64,000 bases of DNA from Strigamia acuminata (GCA_949358305.1 OX442316.1:9424001-9488000), one strand, 5' to 3'; shown: positions 40,776-58,356, counted from the stretch's first letter. Numbers and translations: made by a program. Notes: generated by a model not told the origin, from the sequence alone.

Positions 40776-41294
40776 ATGCCTACGATGCAGGTATCGAGTT
40801 TATTGGAAGAAGCCGTTCAGGAATTCGACGAGGTTTATAACTTCGTGGCGAGCAAGTTTAGTTTGGAAAGAAAACAAGATGATACGTTGGACGTTGAAAA
40901 GCTGTGCAAACAACTCGACGGGGAGCGTGAGGAACTTGCGTCGTGTGTCGAAGAAATCGAGAATTTGAAGAAAGAAATTGCTGTTTTTGAAGAACAAAAT
41001 CGACACATAGGCAGCGATGCGGCGCAGTTAACGGCTCTGATCGAACAGCGTGCGCAAGTGTGCGAATCATTAACGGAAGAGAAGAGAAGCAACGAATCCA
41101 ATTGTGCGAAGCTAAAAAAGAAACACAACTTGTATATGCTCATCACCAAGATCCATTGGAGCAAATGCTGCGACCTGAGCGAAGTGCAAGGTTTTGTCAA
41201 CAGAGACAAGCTGAAGCCTTTTAGGCTCAGCCGCAATGAAAATTCAGTTGCTTTTATATCGCATTATTTGTGGAATTTAGTTAGTGACTGTTAA
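40776..41294 (+). CDS. Spc24: Kinetochore protein Spc24
   Basis: A single-exon gene of 172 residues. Spc24 pairs with Spc25 in the Ndc80 complex and anchors it to the inner kinetochore. Residues about 30-115 are a long charged coiled coil (for example CVEEIENLKKEIAVFEEQ). The last 55 residues form the globular domain, with KIHW, a VQGFV strand, KLKPFRL and the C-terminal signature FISHYLWNLV, all typical of Spc24. The start at 40776 (MPTMQVSSLLEEA) was chosen as the first ATG in frame; 40785 is a close alternative. The frame is open a little further 5' without an ATG. AATAAA lies about 95 bp past the stop. It is convergent with MSH6, 220 bp away. Confidence 0.85.
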   Translation: MPTMQVSSLLEEAVQEFDEVYNFVASKFSLERKQDDTLDVEKLCKQLDGEREELASCVEEIENLKKEIAVFEEQNRHIGSDAAQLTALIEQRAQVCESLTEEKRSNESNCAKLKKKHNLYMLITKIHWSKCCDLSEVQGFVNRDKLKPFRLSRNENSVAFISHYLWNLVSDC

Positions 41295-41514
41295 GTCAAA
41301 TGTGAATACATTTTAAACCCAAATATGCATGTATTTTTAAAGATTATAAAGACTCAATCTGTTCAATTAAACGTATTATTTGTGTACAAAATAAAATTGC
41401 TGTTTTTTTAAATTGATTTTTGCGTTTAATACGATTAGTAAACAACAAAACTTGGTACATAAGTTAATTCTGCATTAACACTGTTTATTAATACATAAGT
41501 TGAAAAGAAATAAA

Positions 41515-47281
<5,767 letters not shown>

Positions 47282-48016
47282 GACTGCAATAAGGTTGTAC
47301 AGGATACCCTGACGTACTGCTTGCTGCTTTTCGCGCGGAAAAGCAACTTTTCTTTGAGTTTTGTGATGTCAGAAACTGTCTTAAAGGAGTTGCTTCAGTA
47401 TCAGAATTGTGATGTCAGAACATCGGCAGACGAAACAGCTATATAATGGAACAGAACTGTCAGGAGTTAAGTTAGCAGCGCTCCAAGCAGGCTAAATCTG
47501 AACTATTAATTATTATAAATACCTTTCTATTTATTTGCAAAAGTTCGAAGTTATTATTATTTTGAAACCCAGCTGGAAGAAAAAAATATGAATTAATTAA
47601 TTACAAAATTAGAATTTTTGGAAAGATTTTATGGATGGACCATACACCGACTTTCATCTCATCTTTGAACCCAACAGTTCTTCATCTGGCATCTTATCTT
47701 GCAATCAGTTTATGCATGTTTTGAAAATTTTGACTTTTGCCAGATTTTTGTAAGTTTAATTTTTTTTATTTTCACAGCTTGGCGGTTTTGTTTTATTTAA
47801 TCATTAAGTTACTTAACAGTTAAATAAAACGAAACTCACAATTTTTTTTATCACAATAAATGAAGAAGAAGAAAAACAATAAATACGTTTTCATATTTTA
47901 TTACTTTATTTCTTTAATTCATACATTTCATGAAATAACATCAGAAGCTAGTTTTTAAAATTTTCAATTGGGTCAACTACTTGTGCTCATACAATTTTAA
48001 AAACGAAACTAAATCA
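47282..48016. other. Spacer upstream of MSH6
   Basis: AT-rich spacer holding the MSH6 start region. The 12-base word TGTGATGTCAGA occurs twice (near 47,362 and 47,408), about 80-130 bp before the MSH6 ATG; a role as a promoter element is only a guess. Confidence 0.35.
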
Positions 48017-48305
48017 TTAATAGAGATGCATTTCGTTAAAGGCTTGACGATTTTTGAATGTTCCCCATGCACCGTTTTTGCCATCGTTCTGCTCAGCCGT
48101 TCTCTTCATCTCAGCTTCACGAAGTTTAGACATTCCGTTCAACGATTCCTTGGGTCGGGCTCCGAATGTTTGTGATTTGCTACTATAAAAAAATTAATAA
48201 ATTTGTTAGGTTTTTTTTTAATTAAAATTGTTTCAAAAAACTTAACCTTTGATTCTCCAATACATCTTGAGCGATAACGGTTTGAGTTTTTGCGTTTCCT
48301 TGCAT
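48017..48305 (-). CDS. Small uncharacterised protein, two coding exons
   Basis: Exon 48305-48247 (MQGNAKTQTVIAQDVLENQ) splices in phase 2 to 48179-48017 (KSQTFGARPKESLNGMSKLR and a Lys/Glu-rich tail ending at TAA 48019-48017). The product is about 74 residues, charged, probably helical, with no signal peptide or membrane segment. The acceptor is a tandem TAGTAG, so use of either AG adds or removes one Ser. Upstream of the ATG the same frame stays open to an acceptor at 48417, so the protein may be longer or the exon may contain 5' UTR. I do not recognise the family. Confidence 0.45.
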
Positions 48306-48799
48306 ATTTATGTATAAAAATGGATAGATGACTGTTGATAAGTGTATACGGAAATCTTTGTAATGAATATTCAATTTATCTTCGTCCACGAAGAGTCGGC
48401 TACTAAAATGCTGTATCTATAATTTAAAGAAAAAAAAATTAAATTAAAATTTTGAAAGAATATTTAATTGATTTGAACTTCCAATGAAATTCTTTTGGCC
48501 AAAAAAACTTAAGCAATTATTTTTAATGTGTTTTAATTTTCCTCGACTCGGCAGAAAGGGTTATGTGACAAGCAATTTAAGTCACCAATTATAACTTTTC
48601 CAACGTGCACATTCTCGTGATAAGACAACTGATTACTTTTTAACGGTTTTCGCAACCATAAAAAAAAATTTAGTATTTTATAAATATAATCATTTGCCAT
48701 GTATTACGTGAAGATTGTTTTTCACACTTAAATAAATTAAAATAATTTTTTTTTTAAATTGTGACCAGCTACAGATTTTTCTTGCACAAAAAATAATTG

Positions 48800-49165
48800 A
48801 AATAAAACAAACCTTCAAGGCACGTGATGCAACTGGGTGAGTACTTTAAGTTCTAGCACGTTGCCACTGTTTCCAAGCCTGCTTCCTTTGCTGTTCAAAT
48901 TCTTCACAAGCCTGCAGGTGAGCTGAAATTTCTTCTCCGTTCTATTCGCAATCGCAATTTCCTGACGCATCTACACAAACATGAAAGGCAGATTAAAACA
49001 CGACCGTTGTCGAGAACGAGCAGCAAAAATATGACCTTTTGGATTTTCTCCTCGCTTATATAGTCAACGAGCCAATAAACGTCATCAAATTATTTTTATA
49101 TTCCATGAAATAAAGTTTTAAATCATGAACCTTACCCTCACTCGGATTCATCCGGTTATTTTCAT
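48800..49165 (-). other. Coding-like patches, gene structure unresolved
   Basis: On the minus strand one frame after an AG at 48954-48953 reads NGEEISAHLQACEEFEQQRK and then QAWKQWQRART before a TAA near 48848; it looks like an amphipathic helix. A short ATG frame near 49150 (MNPSEGK) could be its first exon. In another frame an ATG at 48971 is open for over 40 codons. Neither model has strong splice support, and they may belong to the small gene just downstream. Confidence 0.25.
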
Positions 49166-50728
49166 TGGAGGGCTATTAAACATTCAATCTCGGCCATCTC
49201 GCTGTGATAACCTTTTCTTCTTCCTTTTTTTTATTAGGACTTATATGAACTGTCACTTTTCTTAATTAAAGAATGTGATGGAATTTTCCATGTCAATTGA
49301 ATTCGTCTGAAAATTACTCAATATATCTTTTATTAAACGTCTGCTCGTAATCATTTCCAAGTTATTGTAGGAACGTGATTTGCGGAAGATGCACGTGATC
49401 AGTTGTCCTCAATATGCAAGGCTGGCCGATGGACTGGACAAAGTTGAATAAATGTTCCTTGCTTTTGATAAGGGTTTAAGAAGGTCATCACTTATTTTGT
49501 TCAAATGCATTTTGAAAAATAGTTTGACCACTGAAGAGTTTTATACACCTTTACAACCTCCTATTGTTCCAAAGATGTCTAGGAAGAAGTCTTTTTCGGA
49601 TTTTTAAAAAAGGCAATAATGTCCTGACTCAGGGGTTGGGGCGAAGAGCAAAATGAATTTTGTTGCGCACCCGGACGCCGTATACACTCGCTACACCACC
49701 CCAAACAACACTATCAAGCATTGTGCACTTTCTTTTCCTTGAACAGAACCAAAATAGATATACTCAATCAATATACTCGCTAGAAGATACTATAATTGAT
49801 TTCTCCCGAAATATGCTAATCACTTCGCCAGAAAGAGAAATAAAGAAAAATAATTCCTAGAAGGGGTCAATGGGAAAGAAATTACAAGAAGTTATCAATA
49901 CATTAGAATTTGAGAAATTAAGAGATAATCAAATATTTGATTTGATTTATTGAAATCAGACACGGTACCAATGTCATTTTTCTAATAAGAAATCTTCGAA
50001 ATAATAAGACACTTTAAAGCATACATACCGTAAACTCACTTGTCAGACCCGGCGTCAGAAAAGTAAAAAAAAAAAATCGAATGAACGATATTTCTATTTT
50101 TTCCGATTTTTCCCCCGATTTTTTTTTAGTTTTTTTCAGATTTTTCACATTTCAACCATTTATTTACATTTTGGTGGTGAAATTTCATTAACAATCATAA
50201 ATCTTGTTTTTAGTTTAAATAAATGAGACTCTATGCTGTAATTCACATGCTTTACTAATAAAACTGGCAGCAAAATACTGAATGGTATTGATTTAACCAT
50301 GAAGGTCATATACAAGAAAAAATACGTCACAAGGACGTTTCAAGATATACAATGACGACCTCTGCAGTCGGTACAACAAGTCATAAGCAGAAACCTGCAT
50401 ACCGGTACACAAAATTACTCAACATTTACTACGTCGAAACGTAAACATACAAACAACACAACCTCAACCTCGCCCTCTATGAATTTAAATCGCCACAAAT
50501 TTATAATTTTGTTTGTTAAAAAATCGAAAATATAATCCAAAAATGGATCTTTACTTGAATAGTTGTTTTCAATCATAACGGCGATAAAAAAAAACATGCA
50601 CGCCAAATGGCAAAATTGAATTTCGCGCCGTGTGATGGTGAAAATAGATGGAGCGACAGGATTGGCTGAATTGAAGGAAAGCGGGGAATGGTGGCGCCGA
50701 TGTCTCCCATGTGTGAAACTATTGCGCG
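49166..50728. other. Spacer before MED20
   Basis: No gene recognised. AT-rich with T-runs near 50,100-50,140. The last 100 bp before the MED20 start are more GC-rich and probably contain its promoter. Confidence 0.4.
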
Positions 50729-51550
50729 ATGGGGGTTGTCATGTAAGCATTGGGGATAGATCCTCATATAATCTAACTCTGAAGTTGAATAATTATTCAT
50801 TTATTCATTTAATAGCGTTCAATCGTACGGTATACCTGAAGGAAAAAGTGGACCACAAACAGTAGAAAATATGCAGAAAAGGATCGAATCTTTAGGGGGC
50901 ATAAAAGCCAGCAATTTTTGTATTGATTGCGAGACTTATTACTCTGTCCCAAATATTAGTAAGTATATACTGAACATGTTACAGATTTAAGTTTACAATT
51001 GTGTTTGTACAATTTTAGATCCTCAAAGGGCTGTAAATATCCTCCATAACAGCGAAAATCCCGCAACAACTTACGCTATATTAGACACAGGAACTTGTTT
51101 AGTGGTTGACAATTTATTTGATCATCTCATGGGTAAACTTAGCACAATCTACACACCGAAAAAAGCCACGAGAATCGAATCAAAAGGACAGAGTTACGAA
51201 TTGAAAGATTTTTTGGTTAAAATTGGGAGTGTTTCAATGGGATCGAGTTTTAAAGGAATTTTAATCGAGGTATTATTGGTATTATTATTATTATTATTTT
51301 GTATTTGTAATACATTTGTAATACATCATGTTTTATTTGTTTTTAGATTGAATACCAGCCATGTGTTATTCCAGCTATATGTTTTGATCTCATGAAGGAA
51401 TTTATTCAAGGATTTCTTGGCGTTTTTGGACCCAATCCTCCGCCATGTTTGCAAAACAAAATGAATGACATTCACACACCCATTGACATAATGTTTCAGT
51501 ACATGGAACACTTTAATAATTTAAGAAAAGTTACTTCTGCAATTAGATGA
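50729..51550 (+). CDS. MED20: Mediator complex subunit 20
   Basis: Head-module subunit of the Mediator complex, which links activators to RNA polymerase II. Four exons: 50729-50742 (only 14 coding bases, MGVV), 50816-50958, 51019-51269 and 51347-51550; phases 2, 1, 0 match. The 203-residue product has the family length. Visible signatures are MGVV at the start, PEGKSGPQTVENMQKRIESL, NFCIDCETYY, VNILHNSE, ELKDFLVKIGSVSMG, GILIEIEYQPCVIPA and the C-terminal MFQYMEHFNNLRK. AATAAA follows the stop by about 30 bp. It is convergent with the gustatory receptor gene, 90 bp between stop codons. Confidence 0.95.
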
Positions 51551-51640
51551 ATTTAGTAAACTGTTCGTAATTTGATATGAAATAAAAAAAAAAGTGTAAG
51601 AGATGTGTGAAATTTTATTTTTCTCAAATTTCAATTAACT

Positions 51641-53132
51641 TCATTTGGTTTGAAGTAATATTGTTACATACGTCAGTAGTGTGCCTATAAGCTAAAAGAG
51701 GTATTTATAATTAGGTGAATGAATTTATTTATTTCATAATTTTATATTTACAGTGAGAATTGTGCCTTTGGTTATGAGAAAGTATCCTGAAACATTAATA
51801 CCAATCGCTGACGCAAAAGAAACATTTTGAGTAAGCATTTCATATCGCCAGCAGTTGTCCACTTCTATTAGGTTATCAAGCAAACCCTGGTTTAGGAATG
51901 GTAAATAATTGATACCCATTTATTAATATTTATATATTAATTAATTTACCTGAGAAGTTGAATTGGAAACTGTCAGTTTTGTGACTTTAATTGCAGCTAG
52001 ATGAGCCTAAATTCAAATAACAGAATACAAGTGGTAAATAAAATAAATATAAATACTAGGCACGTTCATAAAGTTATGTTTGTTATTTAAATGTCGTGAG
52101 TATGCACACAAACTAAATCGTCCGCCAATTTTGAAGTTAGATCGAGACAAGCAGTTTAAAAGTACGGTAGTTTAAATACTGCTGTTTAGCCTAAATTACT
52201 TTATGAATGCATCTACTGTATATATAAATTGTATTTACCATCTCATTCACCCCAGCAGCATATGCGTAAATAACTAGCAATAAAATCAGTTTTGGAGCAG
52301 CCTGCAGTATCGTGAAAAATAGCCACAATTTATCATTTATGTCCCCAAAACAGGTAATACGAAGCATTACAGATATGTAAATAATATCACTAGTTATCCA
52401 CACTGCTAATAATTGATTGAATAATTCATTGATCTCTTCTACCCACCGAGTAATTTTATAAAACTGGTGATGGTAATGTAATGTTTTACGTTTGATTAAG
52501 GATGCGGATGAAATCGAAGAATATTTCTTCATCTCAACTGCAAGACTTTCAAAATGGCATGTGATAAGGATGCAAAAGAAAATAAATAAAGCTTTTGCTA
52601 AATCGTTTACAAGGAACGATATTGACCACTGGATAATTAACATCACTCGCAATACGATATCGACAGTAACTTCGGCATCTAGGTGGTAAAGCCCTAATAT
52701 TGTCATATCAATTGCAAGTCCAAGTATATTCCACACAATAATGATAGTTATGAGTATTAATGAAAGCTTCCAAACACGGTGTTTATAATGGATGTTTAAA
52801 TTCAATAATAATTGATTAAGGTACCGTGAAAACTCACTTTGGCGTTTGTATAGTGTAACCAAACACAAACACGATTGAATCCAGTGAGCTAACTGAAGAA
52901 CCACAGTGCAAATGCTGTTAATGGACAATTCAGTCATATCCGAACAGTAAACAGCTAATTGGAATACGTTTCTTATAGTATGTAAAATTATTAGAATAAC
53001 AAAGCAACGTAAATTTGGTGATCTGTTGGTCATAATACAATCGCCTGATATTTGAAATCCGTAAGACTTAAATAAGAGTCTCCAAAAACGATTAATTTTT
53101 AACGTGGTGTCATCCATTTGTGAAATCTTCAT
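51641..53132 (-). CDS. Gustatory receptor (7tm_7 family)
   Basis: Insect chemoreceptor of about 378 residues, a multi-pass ligand-gated cation channel subunit of taste neurons. Four exons: 53132-52239, 52006-51950, 51886-51752 and 51691-51641, all joined in phase 0, the pattern conserved among insect Gr genes. The first exon holds six hydrophobic segments. The last exon is only 51 bp and supplies the C-terminal family signature (TYVTILLQTK), a variant of the usual TY-hydrophobic-Q motif. The start MKISQMDDTT could also be the second Met. No stop or frameshift was seen, so it appears intact. The ligand cannot be told from sequence. Confidence 0.85.
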
Positions 53133-53869
53133 TGCATGAATATTTTAGTCAAAAACTTTGCATCTAATGTTGGGCAATTTACATGTTCACAAATCGAATA
53201 TAAGTAATAAAATAAAAGTCATGGCAACGGCTATAACAGTTTGAAAGAAGATAATAAAAAATATTTTATAAGCATTGATCAAGTGATCAAAGTGTCGTGT
53301 AACATAATGATCAAAGTGTTTTATGTTACACGACAAACGTTATCAACTTTACGTTCACGCCTCCTCAGTCTCACTAAATGAATAAAACAATCATTTATTC
53401 TTCTTTTCTCTGAAGTAACACTACAATATAAGTCGTTAACGTTGCTAAAACTGCACTAAAACAACAATTTAACACTAGATTTTCTAAGTAGATGATGGAT
53501 GATTTAATATGTGTACCGTAGATCCTTTAGTTATGCTAAATAATCCCAATAGATCACCCCGGTCAATTCAAGAGAAAGATGATGTAAGCTTATGATCATT
53601 AAAATTTTCTATTTTATTACTAATTATTATTAAAAGCAATTTTTTTTAAACACAAATTTTGGTTTTCAATCCTTATTTTACTGGGAAATGTTTATTATAA
53701 TTATTGACTAACAGCACGTTTGGTGTCTGATCTCACCGTATACATTTTCACTTAATTCGTGACATTCCGCCAAATGATTCATTGAAAACCAAGCTTTCAA
53801 AGTCCAAATTTAGTGAGCTTAAAATTAAAAGTTACTTCTTAATCGTAAGTTGAACTAAAAGAAACCAAA
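53133..53869. other. Spacer between the gustatory receptor and the repeat-protein gene
   Basis: Divergent intergenic region, AT-rich. A small inverted repeat (GTGTCGTGTAACATAA against TTATGTTACACGAC) lies near 53,290-53,335. No gene seen. Confidence 0.4.
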
Positions 53870-56800
53870 ATGAAGCTGGGACTTGGTTTATTTTGTAAGT
53901 TTGTAATTGCTTAATTTGAATGTTAATGGTTCTAAATTGTCTTTTATTTAATACACTTTGCAGATTTTACATTAGGTTTGTTGTGTTCTCCATCATGTTA
54001 CTCTTTTGTTATTCAACGTACTAAAAGCAATTATTTACCTCAAACTGATGTCAATCCACCATCGGTGCAAAATTCAAAATTCAATCCACACGATAAAAAC
54101 GAAGAACTGAATCTAAATTTGACAAAACCGAAATGGGAACTATCTCGTGAGTATCAAGTTCTGAATAAAATTGAAAATTTAAGTTCAAACTTCGGAACTC
54201 AAAGAATAAAACGGCAAGAAGCAGCAGTACCAATAGCTGATTATGGGAAAGCTGATGATATGGAAGCTGATGTGGCAGCTGAAGATGTGACAGTTGAAGA
54301 TGTGAAAGCTGAAGATGTGACAGTTGAAGATGTGAAAGTTGAAGATGTGAAAGTTGAAGATGTGAAAGTTGAAGATGTGAAAGTTGAAGATGTGACAGTT
54401 GAAGATGTGACAGTTGAAGATGTGACAGTTGAAGATGTGAAAGTTGAAGATGTGACAGTTGAAGATGTGACAGTTGAAGATGTGACAGTTGAAGATGTGA
54501 AAGTTGAAGATGTGAAAGTTGAAGATGTGACAGTTGAAGATGTGGCAGTTGAAGATGTGGCAGTTGAAGATGTGGCAGTTGAAGATGTAGCAGTTGAAGA
54601 TGTGGCAGTTGAAGATGTGGCAGTTGAAGATGTGGCAGTTGAAGATGTGGCAGCTGAAGATGTGGCAGCTGAAGATGCGACAGCTGAAGGAGCGACAGCT
54701 GAAGATGCGACAGCTGAAGATGCGACAGCTGAAGATGTGGATACTGATGATGTTGAAGCTGATGGTGTGGAAGCTGAAGATGCGACAGCTGAAGGTGCGA
54801 CAGCTGAAGATGTGGATACTGATGATGTTGAAGCTGATGGTGTGGAAGCTGAAGATGCGACAGCTGAAGGTGCGACAGCTGAAGGTGCGACAGCTGAAGA
54901 TGCGACAGCTGAAGATGTGGCAGCTGAAGATGCGACAGCTGAAGGTGCGACAGCTGAAGATGTGACAGCTGAAGATGTGGATACTGATGATGTTGAAGCT
55001 GATGGTGTGGAAGCTGAAGATGTGGAAGCTGAAGATGTGGAAGCTGAAGATGTGGAAGCTGAAGATGTGGAAGCTGAAGATGTGGAAGCTGAAGATGTGA
55101 AAGCAGATGATTCAGAAGCTGAGGTAAAAGACGATGATGTGAAAGTTGATGATACTGTAACAACTGTTGATGCAAAAGCTGATGAGAAAACTGAAGACCT
55201 CACCAAATCTGAAGACACTACTAAAACTGTAACTGAAAAAGCCAAACCACCAATAGGAGCTGATGAGACAGCTGAAGACACCACAAGTACTAAAACTGAT
55301 AAAGTCGAACTACCGGTCGTAGCTGATGACATAACAGTTGATGAAAAAGAGAAAGACACCACAATTACTGAAACTTGTAAAGTTGAGGACAAACACGTCG
55401 AAGAAGCAGAAAAGTCTTCAGAATCTGACAGCAGTGAAACAAAAGGTGAAAAACCACTGGAAGATAAAAATATTGAAAAAACAGAAACATTTTCTGAATC
55501 TGACGGCACTGAGGTATCACCGAAAGAAATAGAAACATCTTTAAAATTTCACAATTCTGAAAAAAAATTAGAAGGAGATAATGATAACGACAAAACAGAA
55601 ATAATTTCAACCAATAATAAAGACGATGCCAATCAGAAGGCTCCAATTCCTCCAACTGCAGAAACTCCAGACACAAAAATCAATGCAGAAAGTTCAGCTG
55701 GAAATGTGTCACCAATAAAAGAAATTGATATGGTAATCTTGATTCAATGTTAAATAAGTATAAAATAATTTATTCTACTTTACGTAACAGACTAAATTTG
55801 TACCGTCAATTGAAGAACGTGTTAAACCTAAACAGGAAGAAAATCCACCAGTTCCCGTTCAGGTACTGCTGCAATTTCTCCTTTAAAAATTCTACTTGGT
55901 AACTTATTGTATGTATAAATGCAGATTCCAGCACCACCAACCATAGGTGAAGTTCCAGTTCGAGAACAACCCAAACCTTTTAACCAGCCTAATAACAGAC
56001 CTCTTGCACATAATCCACCAATGCTACAACCCAAGGTGAATTAAAACGTGTATTAGCCGTAAACTTTCAAAACATTTGTATTTGTACTCTTATTTTTAGA
56101 ATAAACTCAAATGTCCATTACCCTATGTTTTATTTGAGCCACCACAACTACCTTTTCGACGACAAACATCTGGGCGGCAAAACCCAATAATGCATCATGT
56201 CTCCAGAATCTCTCCTCATTTTCCAAATCTTAGACCTATGATTTTATACTCGGAGGAAGGAGAAGTAACGCCGGGTGGTCTGACACGAAACGAGCACATA
56301 GTGTGCGTTCTGCCGAGTGAGGACGACATCCATGATCGGTCAGTATTGTCCGAAGAGAGCAAACCATCAAACCCAGACTTTCAACCAAATTTCAGACGAC
56401 TTTTTAAGCCTGATGGAAATCAGCCTCAGCCGTCTCAGAGTGAGGGAAAACTCCATTCAACAGAAGCACCAAAAGACCATCAATTGTTTCAAACTTATAG
56501 ACCTCACGAACACAACCCAGGAAATTCCCAATTTGCTCAAAACGATGATAAATTTCACGAAAGAGCCGTTGGTCCAATTTTCAATATTCCAGGACATCGA
56601 AGGGTACTTCCGCCACATTTGAAAAGCAATTCACGTACACATAGTCGTGGTTCTAACCCAAGAATGCCTCCAAATAGACACCGTACGGAACCAGAGACAT
56701 TTGGGAATACACAAATCATGCAAATGACATTGAGAAACCAAATGCCGAAAAATGCTACCGCTACTGAAACGGGCTTCGGTGTGACTGGTAATGATTACAA

Positions 56801-56924
56801 ACCGGCCATTTTTTATTACCAACAACCAAAGGCTGCTCAACCCGTTAATAATACATCACTACCATCGCATAAAATGTATAAAAATAAAGCCAGGTTGTAT
56901 TCTGCGGCATCTAAGCGAGGTTAG
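53870..56924 (+). CDS. Secreted protein with a long acidic pentapeptide array
   Basis: Five exons (53870-53894, 53964-55732, 55791-55862, 55925-56035, 56100-56924) join in phase and give 933 residues. The first exon and the start of the second encode a signal peptide (MKLGLGLFYFTLGLLCSPSC), which is broken by the 69-bp intron. A basic site, RIKRQ near residue 90, could be cut by a furin-like protease. Residues about 110-390 are roughly 55 copies of a five-residue unit (VEDVT, VEDVK, VEDVA, AEDAT, VEAED), followed by Thr/Lys/Glu-rich sequence. The C-terminal 275 residues are different: Pro/Asn/His-rich, with a short Cys-containing start (LKCPLPYVLFEPPQLPF). I recognise no domain. It is secreted, highly acidic and likely disordered, perhaps a cuticle, silk, glue or seminal protein; that role is a guess. 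Confidence 0.8.
54274..55105 (+). repeat. 15-bp coding minisatellite
   Basis: About 55 tandem units of GAT-GTG-ACA-GTT-GAA type. Single-base changes fall in blocks: ACA/AAA units first, then GCA units, then GCGACAGCTGAA units with three copies of a longer GATGTGGATACTGATGATGT block, and last GTGGAAGCTGAA units. The 15-bp length keeps the frame. The array is also free of stops in other frames. Confidence 0.95.
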
Positions 56925-57506
56925 AAATCAAATTAACGTATAGATTCTTTCGTTATGCAAAAAGAATTATTTTTTTCTTCTAGAATAATTCGGTTTTGTG
57001 TTAATTTATTTAATTTTTTTTCATGAAACATTAGTGCTGTATTTTTGCGAAAGTTTCTTATTTTTATTTATCAAAAGTATTAAATTCATAATCGATTTAA
57101 AACACGAATGTTTTGCTACTTTATCCCACCATCAAATTGCAAATTTGAACGTGACATTCCTGATAAATATTTGACATCAAACAACACTTTCAAAGTCCAT
57201 TATAATCAATCATGCACTATGCACAAGTAAGACACAAGAGGCATATCTTGTATCTTTCTATCTGAACTGAAGTCGGAAAACTTGTTGACTTTAATCAGCC
57301 ACTGACAATTGATTTACTTCATCATAAAAATAAGAAATTAGTTTTATTTTAATTATATAAATCCTTACATATATTTCCCATGTTTATAATTCAATATTTG
57401 TTATATACATCCACATTTTTCTTTACATTTCCCAAAAATCGGAATGTTTTTTTCTTCCGTTCATACGACTAGAATCAATATAATAAATTCATGACCGAAT
57501 TCTACG
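56925..57506. other. Convergent spacer between the repeat-protein gene and peflin
   Basis: AT-rich 3' flanks of both genes; no gene seen. Confidence 0.4.
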
Positions 57507-58346
57507 CTAAGGAATTCCAATTAAAGCCATTTGCAGAAAGTCATCATAATTTACTCGGATTTCTGCTCTTCTTTCCACGTCTTTTTGCTTAAACGTTTCA
57601 GTTAGTTGTTGCAACATTACACAAGCCATTATAAAGGCATCCAATGTCAGTTTATTTTGACGCAAATAATCAAACCGCGCAATGATTATTTGCATAAACG
57701 AAGTGGATAAGTGGTAGCCCATTGAAGCCATAGCTACAAATGTACGTGCAAAATTAAAAATTCTTTCTCTTAATTTAATTTGCATTTTACTCGATATTTA
57801 CCTTGTTGTAATTCAGGTTGTTCGATGTATCCTGAATTATTCTGATCAACTTGACTAAATGTTTGATGCCACTGCTGAATGTAGCGCCATAACTGTTGGA
57901 ATTCGTGAATATCGATGGATTTGTCTTGATCATGATCAAATAAACCTAAACAAAAATTAAAAAATTCGTGCTGAAACATTCATCAGTATAAACAAACGAC
58001 CAAATATTTAATCACCAATCATGAGACGACAAGTGTCCTCACTAAAGAGAGACCAGTTTGCATTTGTAAGCGCCTGGCGTAATTCTGGTGCCGATATTCG
58101 CCCCGATCCATCCACATCAACGGCTTGAAACCACAACATCACTTCGGAGTCGGAATTGGATGCCGACTCCCACGCTACAAATAATATAAATTTGTTTACG
58201 GTTCATGTTTCTGATTTATTTAGTTATGTAAGTTTACCTGCGTTGTAGCCAGGCTGATAAGAGCTCTGACTTCTCGCGTCTCCATGCGATTGATTTGGAT
58301 ATTGTACCGGCTGTTGTTGCCCAGGAGGGCCAGGATTTGAATACAT
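57507..58346 (-). CDS. PEF1: Peflin (penta-EF-hand calcium-binding protein)
   Basis: Four exons (58346-58238, 58174-58016, 57945-57802, 57733-57507), phases 1, 1, 1, give 212 residues. Peflin partners ALG-2 in calcium-dependent control of ER export. The first 36 residues are Gly/Pro/Gln-rich (MYSNPGPPGQQQPVQY), as in peflin and unlike the shorter ALG-2. EF1 is DVDGSGRISAPE, EF2 DHDQDKSIDIHE, EF3 DQNNSGYIEQPE, all with canonical calcium ligands; EF4 and EF5 are degenerate, as usual. A 5' UTR intron is likely (58433-58358). A copia LTR lies about 260 bp before the start codon. Confidence 0.9.
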
Positions 58347-58356
58347 TTAGCTAATG

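Noticed and set aside
40835-41236. 133-codon antisense ORF at Spc24
   Set aside because: Opposite strand of the Spc24 coiled coil; Ser/Cys/Leu-rich composition typical of an antisense shadow.
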